A model generated the notes under the pieces. That model was not told where the DNA came from. It did no database searches and worked only from the letters and a program-made list of their open reading frames with translations. From positions 1-64,000 of the forward strand of contig CAJNDS010000347.1 of NCBI GenBank assembly GCA_905221605.1: 64,000 bases of DNA, given 5' to 3'. Source of the stretch: Symbiodinium natans (taxonomy: Eukaryota > Sar > Dinophyceae > Suessiales > Symbiodiniaceae). Shown piece by piece: positions 23,030 through 34,253 of this stretch. The number at the start of each line of letters is the position of its first letter. Positions within the stretch are counted from its first letter, which is position 1. Made by a program: the position numbers and the translations under genes.

Positions 23030-24492
23030 TATATGCGCGGTCTCGTCCGCTTCTAGGGGTTTTGGGCTGTCACAGTCTCGTCTGCTTGTAGGGGTTTTGG
23101 GCTGCCACGGTCTCGGCCGCTTCTAGGATTTTGGGCTGTCGCGGTTTCGTCCGCTTCTAGTGGTTTTGGGCTGTCGCGGTCTTGTCCGCTTCTAGGGGTT
23201 TTGGGCTGTCACGGTCTCGTCCGCTTCTAGGGGTTTTGGGTTGTCACGGTCTCGTCCGCTTCTAGGGTGTGGGCTGTCACGGTCTCGTCCGCTTCTAGGG
23301 GTTTTGGGCTGTCACGGTCTCGTCCGCTTCTGGGGGTGTTGGGCTGTCACGGCCTCGTCCACTTCTAGGGGTTTTGGGCTGTCACGGTATGTCACAGTCT
23401 CTTTCGCTTCTAGGGTGTCACGGTTTCGTCCGCTTCTGGGGGTTTCGGGCTGTCACGGTCTCGTCCGCTTCTAGGGGTTTTGGGCTGTCACGGTCTCGTC
23501 CGCTTCTAGGGTTTGGGCTGTCACGGTCTCGTCCGCTTCTAGGGGTTTTGGGCTGTCACGGTCTCGTCCGCTTCTAGGGGTTTTGGGCTGTCACGGTCTC
23601 GTCCGCTTCTAGGGGTGTGGGGCTGTCACGGTTTCGTCCGCCTCTAGGGGTTTTGAGCTGTCATGGTCTCGTCCGCTTCTAGGGGTTTTGGGTTGTCATG
23701 GTCTCGTCCGCTTCTGTCACGGCCTCGTCTGCTTCGAGGGGTTTTGGGCTGTCACGGTCTCGTCCGCTTCTAGGGTGTGGGCTGTCACGGTTTCGTCCGC
23801 CTCTAGGGGTTTTGAGCTGTCACGGTCACGGTTTCGTCCGCTTCTGGAAGTTTTGGCCTGTCACGGTCTCGGCCGCTTCTCGGGGTTTTGGGCTGTCATG
23901 GTTTCGTCCGCTTCTAGGGGTTTTGGGCTGGTCTCGTCCGCTTCTAGGATTTTGGGCTGTCACGGTCTCGTCCGCTTCTAGGGGTTACGGGTTGTCACGG
24001 TCTCGTCTGCGGTTTTGGGCTGTCACGGTCTCGTCCGCTTCTAGGGGTTTTGGGCTGTCACGGTCTCGTCCGCTTCTGGGGGTGTTGGGCTGTCACGGCC
24101 TCGTCCACTTCTAGGGGTTTTGGGCTGTAACGGTATGTCACGGTCTCTTTCGCTTCTAGGGTGTCACGGTTTCGTCCGCTTCTGGGGTTTTCGGGCTGTC
24201 ACGGTCTCGTCCGCTTCTGGGGGTTTTGGGCTGGGCTGTCACGGTCTCGTCCGCTTCTGGGGGTTTTGGGCTGTCACGGGCTCGTACGCTTCTAGGGGTT
24301 TGGGCTTTCACGGTCTTGTCCGCTTCTAGGGGTTTTGGGCTGTCACGGTCTCGTCCGCTTCTAGGGGTTTGGGGCTGTCACGGTCTCGTGCGCTTCTGGA
24401 GGTTTTGGGTTGTCATGGTCTCGTCCGCTTCTAGGGGGTTTGGGGCTGTCACGGTCTCGTCTACTTCTAGGGGTTTTGGGCTGTCACGGTCT
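23030..24492. repeat. 35-bp minisatellite, about 40 copies
   Basis: The unit reads CTTCTAGGGGTTTTGGGCTG then TCACGGTCTCGTCCG (35 bases), repeated head to tail with point changes and a few short deletions or insertions. Because 35 is not a multiple of three, each plus-strand frame cycles through the same three peptides (SRSRPLLG, TVSSASRGF, CHGLVRFW). Those open frames are not genes. Confidence 0.95.
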
Positions 24493-24559
24493 ATATGATG
24501 TCTAAGTGTGTGGATTTCATGGGGGGTGGCATTTGAATATGAAATCTTGGCAAATCTAC

Positions 24560-24930
24560 ATGCGAACGAGGCCCAAAAGAGGCTTTCTCACAATGTAGCC
24601 TTTGAATTTCACTTTGTGTTGAACGAGGCCCAGGAGAGGATATAAACGTCTGCTTAAAATTTGAGGCACAGAAGAGGACATCTTAGGGTGTGGCCTCTTG
24701 ATATAACATTCTAAGTGACCCGGATCTGAACGAAGCCTGCGAAGCCCTTTAATGCCATATTCCAACTAGAAGTAATTGCGATGCAAGCCGAGATCAGGAT
24801 TTCTTTGAGTGTGATCTTCGCATAAGCCCCAATTAATTGCACTACGAACGAAACCCAAAGTCCCAGAATGTAAGCTTGCAGGGTGTGGCCTGCAGAGGAG
24901 GATTTCTTTTGGCCTGATTTGTGCTCACAT
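24560..24930. repeat. About 100-bp repeat array, right part
   Basis: Diverged units with GAACGAGGCCCAGGAGAGG and GACATCTTAGGGTGTGGCCT resume the array seen at 22360-22720. The minisatellite appears to have expanded inside it. Confidence 0.65.
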
Positions 24931-25009
24931 GCAACGAAATGCGCTGAGAACCTCTCCCCCAGACCTAATTACCGCACTAGATCGTGGGGCGGGGGCCTGA
25001 GCTATGTAA

Positions 25010-25230
25010 AAATGTTGAATGTTAATATAAATCAATAAAACATCTAAATCTAAATAAGAATCTAAGTCTAAGTATAAGTATAACTATGAAATGAATAGGA
25101 ATATAAATACAAATATAAATAAAAACATAAGTGTACATATAAATATAAATATAAGTAAAACTAAATATAAGAAATAATAAATAAACAGATAAATAAATAA
25201 ATAAATAAGAAAAAAATATATATATACATT
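25010..25230. repeat. AT-rich ATAAATA low-complexity tract
   Basis: Runs of AAATATAA and ATAAATAA units ending in (TA)n. No gene. Confidence 0.85.
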
Positions 25231-25506
25231 ACATGCCTCTACATCCCCTTCAGGCCAGGCGGCTCCGTGACACGCAGAAGCGGTGTGACACACACTGACT
25301 CGGTCCCGAACTCCTCGGCCTCTGAAAGGCTGCTTGCTGTCGCTCGTCGTGCGCATTATTCAACAAGGAGTCTAGCAAGTCCCTTGTATGCACCCGACGA
25401 GTGTTCACCAATGCCATGGCACTGTGAAGCCCTTACAAACACCTGACGTGCCAGCATAGAGCTATCTATGGCCACTGCCTTGTCCCTCCCTTTCTCTCAG
25501 ACGATG

Positions 25507-25529
25507 TATATATATATATATATATACTC
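25507..25529. repeat. TA microsatellite
   Basis: Perfect (TA)n tract, probably intronic in the gene on the minus strand. Confidence 0.9.
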
Positions 25530-27558
25530 TTCCAAAAACATTCAGCACCTTGACCATGGCGTGGAAAATGCCCAGCTGGAAAACTTCCTTCAGCTCGTAG
25601 TCCTCAAAGTTCGCGGGAAAGCCGTTGCTGGTAGCACTGGCCCGTTTGTAGGGTATGAGAAACAGTTTTTTTCACCCACCGCAGTCTCTGGCATGGAAAT
25701 GCAACGTAGTGAGCCAGACATGCATCAATTTGGTCTTGGGGATTCTGGTCCGTGCACGCACTGGCTGTCTTGGCGCACGCCCTTCCTGCAATGCCCTGCG
25801 GGTACATGCAAGGGACAAGAAGATTGAGACGAATTGTGATTTCAAAGAGATCTGAATTCAGCCGTGATGCGAGGCCTTTCGACAACTGGGCATGGGTCTT
25901 GCGCAAGTCCTGCGCGTCCGAAGGCCGCTAGTGCCTGTATTTCCCATGCTGAATACTTAGACCGGTATCAAACTTAACCAGTGCTGCTTCTTGAAGGATT
26001 GAACGACAGTGTCCTCCACCAGGTCATCTGCCATCACCCGTCGTAACGAAACAAAGTCTCCCTGATCCAGGAGGCCTGGGTGCATGGCTTGGCTCGAGCA
26101 GGAAAACTCTTGCAAAAAAACAGCCCGGTGTCAGTAGTTGGACCAGTAGTTCACTGTGGAGATGGAAACCAAAGGCGGGCAGTAGGTAGGTCCCTCTCGC
26201 CTGCGCTCCCCTGAGTATCCATCCATGAAACTTCGGCTATGTGGCGAGGGCCAACATGCCTGCCTGAAGCGGCAGGCAGCTGTCACGTCGTGCATGGCCG
26301 GTGTGTGTTTTCCATAACCCATCACCCCAATCAACTACAGAAATCCATTCGCAAAACCATAGGTTGCGCTCGACCCGCAGAGTACAGCTGTGACAGCAAC
26401 GCAGCATGTCCTCACCCACACCGGCAAAAAACAGTCCAGGATAACCTATCCACAAACGTACATTTCTCTCTCTCGCTCTCTCTCGGCCTCCGTCACTCTC
26501 TATGTATATGTATAGTGGTATATACGGAGTTGTATATGTACAGTTGTGTATAAAGACAGTGTGTTCAAATAGATTTAAAACATATGTCTAGATAGTATAT
26601 ACATACATTTATAGGCACATATACGTGTAGCCAACATTTAGTCGAGCCACAGTTAACTTGCTTGTAGGCCTCGGCAGCCCCAGCACGAAAGTCACGTGCA
26701 CACCTTGGCAACGTACAGGATCTGTTCCTAGAAAAGCAGGCAGCACGCCTCCATTCTGCACTGCTCAACGACTTCGTTCATCTGCAAGACTTCCCATCCC
26801 ACCGTAAACCCGGAGCTCCTGATTCTCAAGATTTCTCAAGCCATTCAAGCCCCCTATCCCACAACAGCCTGGTTCCCTCAGCTCCTGCAACTGAGGCACC
26901 AGTTGTTGGGATACACGACCTTCATTGCTCAAAAAGCAGCTTTGCTGTATTTTGCTGTCACCGGCTCAAGAAGCAGCGCTTGCAGAAACAATCGCCCCGT
27001 TCCAAACTGTACCTACGCCAAAATGTCGGCAACCATGACGTGACTTGCAGAGCATCAAGACTGGACGGGACATCCATGTCGTCGCCCGCTTCTGTGTCCA
27101 TGCAGCTGCTTGCCCAGGCCTCCATCGTGCGCAGCTTGACCGAGCTGATGACATGGCGGACGTTGATGGTCTCACAGCAGAGAAGGACACGGGCTCAGGG
27201 GGCTCACGGCCCGAGGGACACCTACACAACCAACGAACGTGATGACATGGGGGTACAGGCAGCGCTGATGCCAGGCTACGAGGGTACCTTCATGTCCCCG
27301 CTCTGTCCCCGCTTGTGTCCCTTCCAGCGACCACTTTGCAACGGCTTTGCCAGTCTCGCCGAGGCGCCAAGAGGTCCAATGTGCCTGCTAAGCTTCGCTG
27401 CAAGACCTCGCAGGCTTTGCCAAAGCAATGGTTTCCGATCTGAGGCTTGCGGTTTCGAGAGCACTGAACAGCATGAAATGATAGCTTTTTTGGACACAGC
27501 ATTGCATGAGCAGATTGACGTACCTCTCACAGTAGGGAGGATCACTCCTTTATGGCGT
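25520..27558 (-). CDS. Multi-exon gene, unknown product
   Basis: A series of convincing minus-strand exons: 27552-27405 (DPPYCERYVNLLMQCCVQKS, then HFMLFSALETASLRSETIAL); 27393-27283 after TTAGCAG (GETGKAVAKWSLEGTQAG); 27193-26994 (CETINVRHVISSVKLRTMEA, then MDVPSSLDALQVTSWLPTFW, donor GTACAG); about 26902 after TTGCAG (GLNGLRNLENQELRVYGGMG); 26117-25968 (QAMHPGLLDQGDFVSLRRVM, then ADDLVEDTVVQSFKKQHW, donor GTTAAG); and 25650-25520 (FPANFEDYELKEVFQLGIFH, then AMVKVLNVFG, donor GTATAT leading into a TA microsatellite). Not all phases were matched, and it could be two genes. No domain is recognised. Confidence 0.5.
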
Positions 27559-28450
27559 GGCTGCTGAAACCCCGGGTCGCGCCCTGGGCTCGCCGCCGCT
27601 GGCGCAGTGTCGCGGCGAGAGCAGCGGCCGCCATCGCCGAGGGCGTGGTCGGAACATGATTTGAGGGTTTAGGCGAGGCACGACTTTGACGCAACAAAGC
27701 TGGAGTTTTGAGGGTGGGAGCTGGGGCAAGCTGGCAAGGCGATAAGGACTCTGTGACACTGTGTATCTCGGTGTAGAGTCCCCAACTGTTCTAGCGCCGA
27801 TGGGTCTGTGGTAAAGGAAAGCTGTGCTAGTGGGTGGAGTGGCCTTCAGGCTTTCTTGCCAGGCTAAGCTGGAAGAAGGTCGCCTCCCCCTCAAAGCCTG
27901 TGTTTTTTGGTATTTAGTTATTGGGGCCGGGTCTTGTGCCGTCCTGCTGCGATGGCTGTATGGTGCTATGCCTGTAAGGCGACTGTACTTCGAAAGGACG
28001 TGGGCCGGTCAAGGGATTTTCGTGATTTGCGGCTCTCGCTCGCTTACAGCGACATCTGCAGTTCAGACTCAACAAGCTTACAAGAAACCCGTTTCCTGAA
28101 CTTTTAGATCCGACATGTAGGCACTGGTTTTCCTGGTCTTCCACTGCCTTCCCAAATTCGAGACCCGTCTAGCAGCTTTCAGTTCCATGAGCCTTGGCTT
28201 GCGACCACTGTAACAACCAGCTTCACTACGCCTCTTCAATGCAGCTTGTTCCAAAACATCTGATCACTGGCTGCTGCTCTGTTTTTGGCGATCCCTGTTG
28301 TCGGTTCAGCCCGCTTCGATGGCCGAGCATCTCCAGCAACTCTGGCATCAACTTCCATTTGCAGCCTTTCTCACAAGCATCGGCTGCACCAGAGTATGTG
28401 TACCTTGGCCGCTCACATGTTTTCCACAGGAAAAGGCCGGTACAAGTAAT

Positions 28451-29674
28451 TCATCGAAGGAACTCGTTCGGCTTGATATCTTTCTCTGCCATTTCGGAGA
28501 ACAATGCCAGTGCCAAAGGCCAGTCCGTGATTCGTGCACAAGAAGTGATGGTGGCGCTGCAGGCCACAAGATCAGCATTTACAAATTTGGCCACCTGACT
28601 TTGGCAGACTGTGTGAAGACTTGAGCAGACCAGCTAACTTACAACCTTACTTTGCCGAGCCACCATCACCTCGTACACAGAAACCGCACTGTGCCGCTGC
28701 GATGCTTTCTCACAAGCACTGACGAGGCTGCTGCATGTGAATTCGTTTGGGGATATGGCCCGATCTAGCATATGCTCCATCAAACCGAGCGCTGTGGACC
28801 ACTGCTCTGCCTTTTCACCTCGGTTCGTGACGTACCGTTAGTAGTGGCTGTCCCTATCAGGTGTGGACAAGTCAAGTCCTACTGCCGTGGACAGCAAAAC
28901 CGAGTTCAGCACAGGCTTTTATTGCGCTCGTGAAGCAAACCACGTCTGGATCAAGGGCAGACCCTGTCATTGCCCAAAGGAAATATAATGCAAACTGCCA
29001 GGTGCGCGCCCCTTCACAGCATCTCATAACTCCACTGTATGAAAAGCGGTTGGGAGCCACAAAAGCCTGTGTCATCACTTCCATTGTACGCAAAGCATCT
29101 TTCCAGTGTCTGACTGCGCTGCATGAACTGATGAAGCTGCTGTAGCTGACGACATCGGGCAAAACTTTCTGTGGGACGAGCTGGTTGAGAATGTCAAGCG
29201 CAAGAGACCAGGTGGTGTGCTGTGCACATGCAACGATGGCACTGTTGTAGCCGTACAGATTAGGCATCAGTCGCGCTGTGTCCATGCCGTCCAACATGGC
29301 AAGGGCAACAATCCACTCTTCCTTTTTCGAACAAGCACCTGTGACGCTGCAATAGCAAACCGCATCTGGGAAGAACCGTTCTGGAGCCATCCTTGCCAAC
29401 ATGCTCAACGATGCTGTCCAAGAGCTCTCGCGCTCGTAGGACAAGATGGTAGCCCGACGCTTAACAAATCCCTCAGCCCATTCATCGGGAGTCATCCCAA
29501 CACATGTGACCCACCAAGGGCCCGCGGTGCAACCTTGCGCATATCAAAGTCGAGGGACGCCCTGCGTCAACCCATTTCTTCTTTGCCTGCCCCCCATGAA
29601 TACACTACGTGGGCAGGAACTTTCTGTGCAGCCGAAGAGGCGCAGAAGCGACGCAGGCGCGCAAACCATGGCAT
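28451..29674 (-). CDS. Pentatricopeptide repeat (PPR) protein
   Basis: Array of about seven 35-residue PPR units, for example LYGYNSAIVACAQHTTWSLA, VVSYSSFISSCSAVRHWKDA, FSYSGVMRCCEGARTWQFAL and EFTCSSLVSACEKASQ. PPR proteins bind organelle RNA and act in processing, editing or stability. Three exons join in frame: about 29530-28901, 28818-28643 and 28594-28451. The introns are 82 bases (GTTTTG...CCGAG) and 48 bases (GTAAGT...GTCAG). A likely first exon carries ATG at 29674 followed by PWFARLRRFCASSAAQ, an amphipathic, Arg-rich organelle presequence; its junction was not fixed. The protein ends after ALFSEMAEKDIKPNEF within the last repeat, so the 3' end may be truncated or continue by another splice. 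Confidence 0.82.
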
Positions 29675-30018
29675 GCTTCCCTCTGGATTAAAATTGCCGA
29701 GGCCGGTCTTGGACCAAATTCCATGATCACAGGAAGCAAAGAGGCGGCAACATGTGCTTCCTGACGTTTTCAAGTTAGGTGCTGGCATCCCTACGCGTCA
29801 AAGCTGACCGTTGAGAAGCAAACTCTGGAAGGGCTGCAGACGACCACGAACGAGGCATGCCAATGCGTCTAGGAGCGCCCTTTTCCAAATCAATCTCAAA
29901 GCTTCGATTTCGCTCCGGCCTGCACACGTACGACGACCTGTCAGCAAGTGCTTGTTTGATTTGGGCTGGGTTGTGTGAGGAGGTGAGCAAGCTTTTGTCC
30001 CAAACTTCACTCAACACC

Positions 30019-32085
30019 TCAATGCGTCAAAATGCTGTGCCAAGATGCTTTGCCCGTGTTGCCTCCTTCGAAAAGAGCCCGAAAGGCGCTGCCAAATGAC
30101 TCCAAGCCATGGAAGACAGTCCTTGCATGGCCGGCCCCTGCGCACCCCACATGTATTGTTCCCCCTTCTTCAAAGAGATTCAGTATCTTATTGGCCCCCA
30201 TACGGCCGCAACTTTGCATGACCGACAATCTCTCGCCAAGGAACTCCTCCACTTTGACCTTCCCCTCGTCAACCCACTTGGCCATGTCCTGTAGGAAGTT
30301 TCCGCGCTCGCCACTAAGCCAGGGGAAGCACTGAAAGCCTTCGATCCGCTGTGAGGTGTAGATCATGTTGGATATGTAAATCTTGTTGGGAGACATCTTG
30401 GGGTTGTTATAATCTGAGATGACGCCGCAGACGGCCACACGCCCGTTCGGCCGCAAACATTTCATCGCTGCTTCAAAGTGCATGCCGCCCACGTTCTCAA
30501 AATACATGTCGATGCCGGAAGGGGCGACCTTGCCCAGTGCCATGATCAAGTCCCTGGTCGACTGGCAGGCCTGTGGGTCACGAAGCGGATGTTTGCAGCA
30601 GCCAGCACAAGCAGCCCGAGTAAGCAGCCTCTCAAATGCGGACAACCATGACAGTCTTTTTCTGAAGCACCCCTCGATGCCTTGTAATCAATGCAGTGGT
30701 CAAAGCCGAACCGCTCAGTAACCAGTTTGCATTTCTCAGGACCCCCTGCCGAACCAATGACGGTGCAACCAAACACGTGTTTCGCGATCATGCCGACCAT
30801 GGAGCCAACAGCTCCTCACGAGTTTTAGGGAGCACGAGCTGAATTAACAGCACTGAGAAGTGGCCCCACATTTTGTTCAGGATCATTTTTGTTTTCGGTC
30901 ACTTGCCTAGCTGGTCTGTTCACTAACTAACAAAGGGATACGTAGGAGATTGAGTCAAGGGTTTCGGAGTTCTGGGGTGGGCATTCGAAGAAAAGGTCTT
31001 TAGGTTCAGGGCGGCTTCTTCGGTTTAGGGGTTCGACTCTGACAGTAATTGACTACGCGGGTCGATTGTGGGACGACCCACGTAGTGGATACCTGACTCA
31101 TGTGGGGCGTACAGCACTGTGCAGCTACACTCCTGAGACTTTGGTTTTTACGGTTTTTAGGGTTTGGGGATTCTGGGGTCCATTTTCCGGTTCGGGCTTG
31201 GGGAAGAAATTGGGATTCGAAAGGAATCGAAGGGGTTGAAGGACAACGAGGCAACAAGAAATAACAAGAGATCCAAAACCACAAACAAGTTAACAAGCCA
31301 TCCAAACAGACGCCCTGCCATGGGCAGCCTGCAGCACCGCTGACCCAAAGAACTTCGCCGTTCTTCGGTCGCAGGATGTCCGTCAATCCACCGTACGCGG
31401 TCGACCTAAAAGCAAGTTCACGACATGGCAGCCCACAACACATCCCAACACAAGTCAGCAATAAGTGCAGGCCCAGATGCCCAGGCATTCCCAATGCACC
31501 AATGCCCCGGCTAATGGTCTCCTGTGACATGATGTCTCCAGGAATTGCTCGGGTGATGCGTCGTGCATATGCAATGAAGACAAAGTGCACGCGCCCGCGT
31601 TCGCTTGTGTGCGTGCGCACGCACGCACGCACACACACACGGACATGTATAGGATCCTCGCTGAGGAGTCCCGTCAATCGTCGGAACATTGCAAGCTTAG
31701 ATGCTGGCACTGCCTGGATGTCAATGTATGGCAGCTCTGCCCCGAAAAGGTCTCCCGGTTCCCACTCCGACACCTTGGACTCCAGAACTTTACCGGCCAC
31801 CAAGCCTAGCATCGGCGCATTTGCCTTGTAGTCCCCGTCAGATCGTATCCGGTACCGCATGTATGGGTCAGCACTTACGACGAGAAGCTGCACCAAAATT
31901 CCATCTCCTATCTGTGGACGTGGGAGTTGTCGCAGCTCGAAATGTTCAGGGCCAGGAACCCCTTGGTTCAAGTTTGTCCGGAGGATAAGAGCCGTTGCCA
32001 TTGCGGAGGCGCAGCGCTGCACATCAGTTGCGAAGGCTCGAGCCACGTGGCCAAAGCAAGCAAAAACTCGAAACACATCTGACAT
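30019..32085 (-). CDS. Zinc-independent MDR oxidoreductase (prostaglandin reductase / CurA-like), six exons
   Basis: NADPH-dependent reductases of this family reduce the C=C bond of alkenals and 15-oxo-prostaglandins. Visible in order: GPEHFELRQLPRP; SADPYMRYRI; ISRGIGALGMPG joined to STAYGGL; the Rossmann motif VSGAAGAVGSMVG; DYKAS; PSGIDMYFENVGG; DYNNPKMSPNKIY; WVDEGKVKVEETVFHGLESF; ending FEGGNTGKA. Exons: 32085-31662, 31535-31481, 31405-31329, 30814-30673, 30553-30245, 30121-30019. Introns 2 and 3 (75 and 514 bases) are GC-AG; the last (123 bases) is GT-AG; the first (126 bases, likely GC-AG) spans a GCAC microsatellite; the fourth has an AGGG-ambiguous junction. The first 25 residues (MSDVFRVFACFGHVARAF) resemble a mitochondrial presequence; a second ATG lies at 32001. 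Confidence 0.85.
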
Positions 32086-32762
32086 GCCAGTGTCCAGTTA
32101 GAAGATTGAGATTGCCGTTGCCCACCATGCCTTGGTGGAAATGCTAATTTGTACGGGTTTTGTTTGCTGGTTGTGGTTAGCGTGTCAGCTTTCTGAAACG
32201 TTGGCGGCAAATGGTCTTCGATTCCACAACCTGCAAAAACTCCGTTGACTAAACAAGCACTTGCTTCTGACTGCTGGTACGGGAGTCCTGCAGGGCACCG
32301 AGCTTTCACAGATGCGAACGACGAGCTGAAATTTGTTTCGCTTTTCTTCCTGCGCCATCTGCATCTGCGCTGGCAGTCCCTTGAGGTCTCAAGCTTCTGG
32401 CGACGACGACACAGTAAACTTTGCTAACTAAGGCGGTCGCGGTAGCCTTGCAGAAGCACTTGTCACATGAGATGCGGTGGCTGTGAAACTCATTGGCACA
32501 GCTGATTCGCGAAGCCAAATCACAATTCCAGTGTCACTGCATCCGTAACACGCACAACCACTTCAATGCACAACCGCAAGCCACGCAGTGGCCCCGACAT
32601 CACATCAAACTTCAAGGACTGTACAGTTCTCACAAAGTCGGGCTGTCCGGTCACCTTCTACAACCTTCAGGGTGCAATGCTGCACGAGATCTACAAGTCT
32701 TCCGCTCGTACCAGAAGCGAAACTCAAACGTTTGGGCTGCACTAAAGCGCTTTGAGTCATTA

Positions 32763-33848
32763 CTACCTTTTGTCTACCCGCGCAACCTCCCCAACGATCC
32801 AGGCTTCAGCCTCTGGTCCGTCCGCCTCAGGTGCCTGTAGAGCCGCAATGTACTGCTCCGCAGCTTCCTTTCCTGGCAGTGCAACAAGAAGCCCTCCTGA
32901 GGTCTCTGCCGAAAAGCCGCTGGTCAATTGGTAGTTGGCATCAACATTGCTCTCCAGCGCTGCGAGGCCTCTGATGATTGGTAGCATCTGTATTTCCAAA
33001 GACACGTCGTTTTTCTGTACGGCTGCCAGGTTGGAGGCATGGCCAAGCAAACCGAAGCCAGTCACATCGGTGGCCCCATGAGCGCCGTAGAGGGACATCA
33101 ACATTGCTGCCATGCGGTTCAATCGCATCATTCCAGCCTCGGCCTTCTTCACGGCACGCACGGCAGTGTCGAGATCGATTCGGGTGCTGGCCTTCTGCCA
33201 CTTTGCCGGATCCCCAAGCCAAAGTGCAAGATTGGCTGCTACTTGACAGCCTAAAGGCTTTGTAAGAACGAGGACATCACCCAGTTGCAAACCGTCAGCT
33301 CTCACAAGGTCCTTATCGGTTACTGTTGTGGTGGCACACCCACCAATGATTGGCCACGGGTTGAACACCGTTTGGCCACCAGTCACCCTGGTCCCAGCTT
33401 CCTTGCATGCATCGTTGAAGCCTTGAATCATTTTTAGCGTCACGATATCACGATGACTCTCCGGCATCTTCGTTGAAACAGAGAGGATCATCAGAATAGT
33501 GTCAACTCGATGGGCTCCTATGGCATACAGATCCGACAGCGTGTTCGCACACGCAATACGCCCTTGATTGTATGGGTCTAAAGAAATAGGGGAGAAAAAA
33601 TCCGTGGTGCTGGCCAAATAGATGGACTCTGATTGGCCTGCAGCAGCTCCAATTGGAACAAGCGAAACGTCAGGAGAGTCCTGGGTGAGCATCGATCCGT
33701 CCCCGATGCTTGTCAGCAACTCTGTCAGCTTATCTTGCCGCACCTTGCACCCTCAGCCCTTGCGCTCCGCAAAGCCTGTGAAGACGAAGTCCTTCGGTAG
33801 CCCGAGAGATTCAGGATCAAACAATTTTCGTCGGAACTCTTCGCACAT
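32763..33848 (-). CDS. selD: Selenophosphate synthetase with selenocysteine UGA (SelD/SPS2)
   Basis: Makes selenophosphate from selenide and ATP for selenocysteine synthesis. The frame reads LFDPESLGLPKDFVFTGFAE, RKG, then TGA (33755-33753), then GCKVRQDKLTELL. This is the SPS2 active-site motif KG-Sec-GCK, so the TGA is read here as selenocysteine. Downstream match the family: TTDFFSPISLDPYNQGRIAC, ANTLSDLYAIGA, VTGGQTVFNPWPIIGGCATT, GATDVTGFGLLGHA and SGFSAETSGGLLVALPG, ending VARVDKR then TAG. About 360 residues, normal length, with no intron from the Sec codon to the stop. Start chosen at ATG 33848 (MCEEFRRKLFDP), just before the conserved region; the frame is open to 33977. It is the most upstream of three same-strand genes. 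No SECIS was confidently found. Confidence 0.93.
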
Positions 33849-34207
33849 GGGGAACCGCGCTGTGGAAGGGAGGTTAGTACGTGTGGTGGCAAGTCTTGAG
33901 AGCGAGATGCCGCGGACGCACTTGCACCTGTCACAAAGCTGGCTCAGCCACGCAACCATCATAAAGTTTAGAACCATCGTCGCAAGCGAAAACTGGGCAA
34001 AACACTGTTGAAACCCTGGCTGGCAACGTATGAGGCAGTTTTCGGGTTAGCAGAAACGATTTTTTTTAAAATCCAACAGCATGAGAAGACGCCGACCACA
34101 AAACGGCACAATTGAACCTCCAAGTTTATGGTAGGGTTTCATGCAATGAGAACACTTACACATGAGAACACTTACACGTGTCAGGATTTCCTGGATCGTC
34201 CGAATTG

Positions 34208-34253
34208 ATGTCACAAAAATGCCGCCCCCCCCCCCCCCCCCCCCCCCCCCCCC
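34208..34253. repeat. Poly-C tract
   Basis: Nearly uninterrupted run of over 40 C residues, a likely length-unstable and assembly-sensitive site. A sharp rise in GC content follows it to about 34800. Confidence 0.9.

Noticed and set aside
23241-24498. Ser/Arg/Gly-rich ORFs
   Set aside because: The 35-bp minisatellite read in rotating frames.
31376-31831. Plus-strand ORF across the oxidoreductase gene
   Set aside because: It is the antisense shadow of conserved exons on the minus strand.
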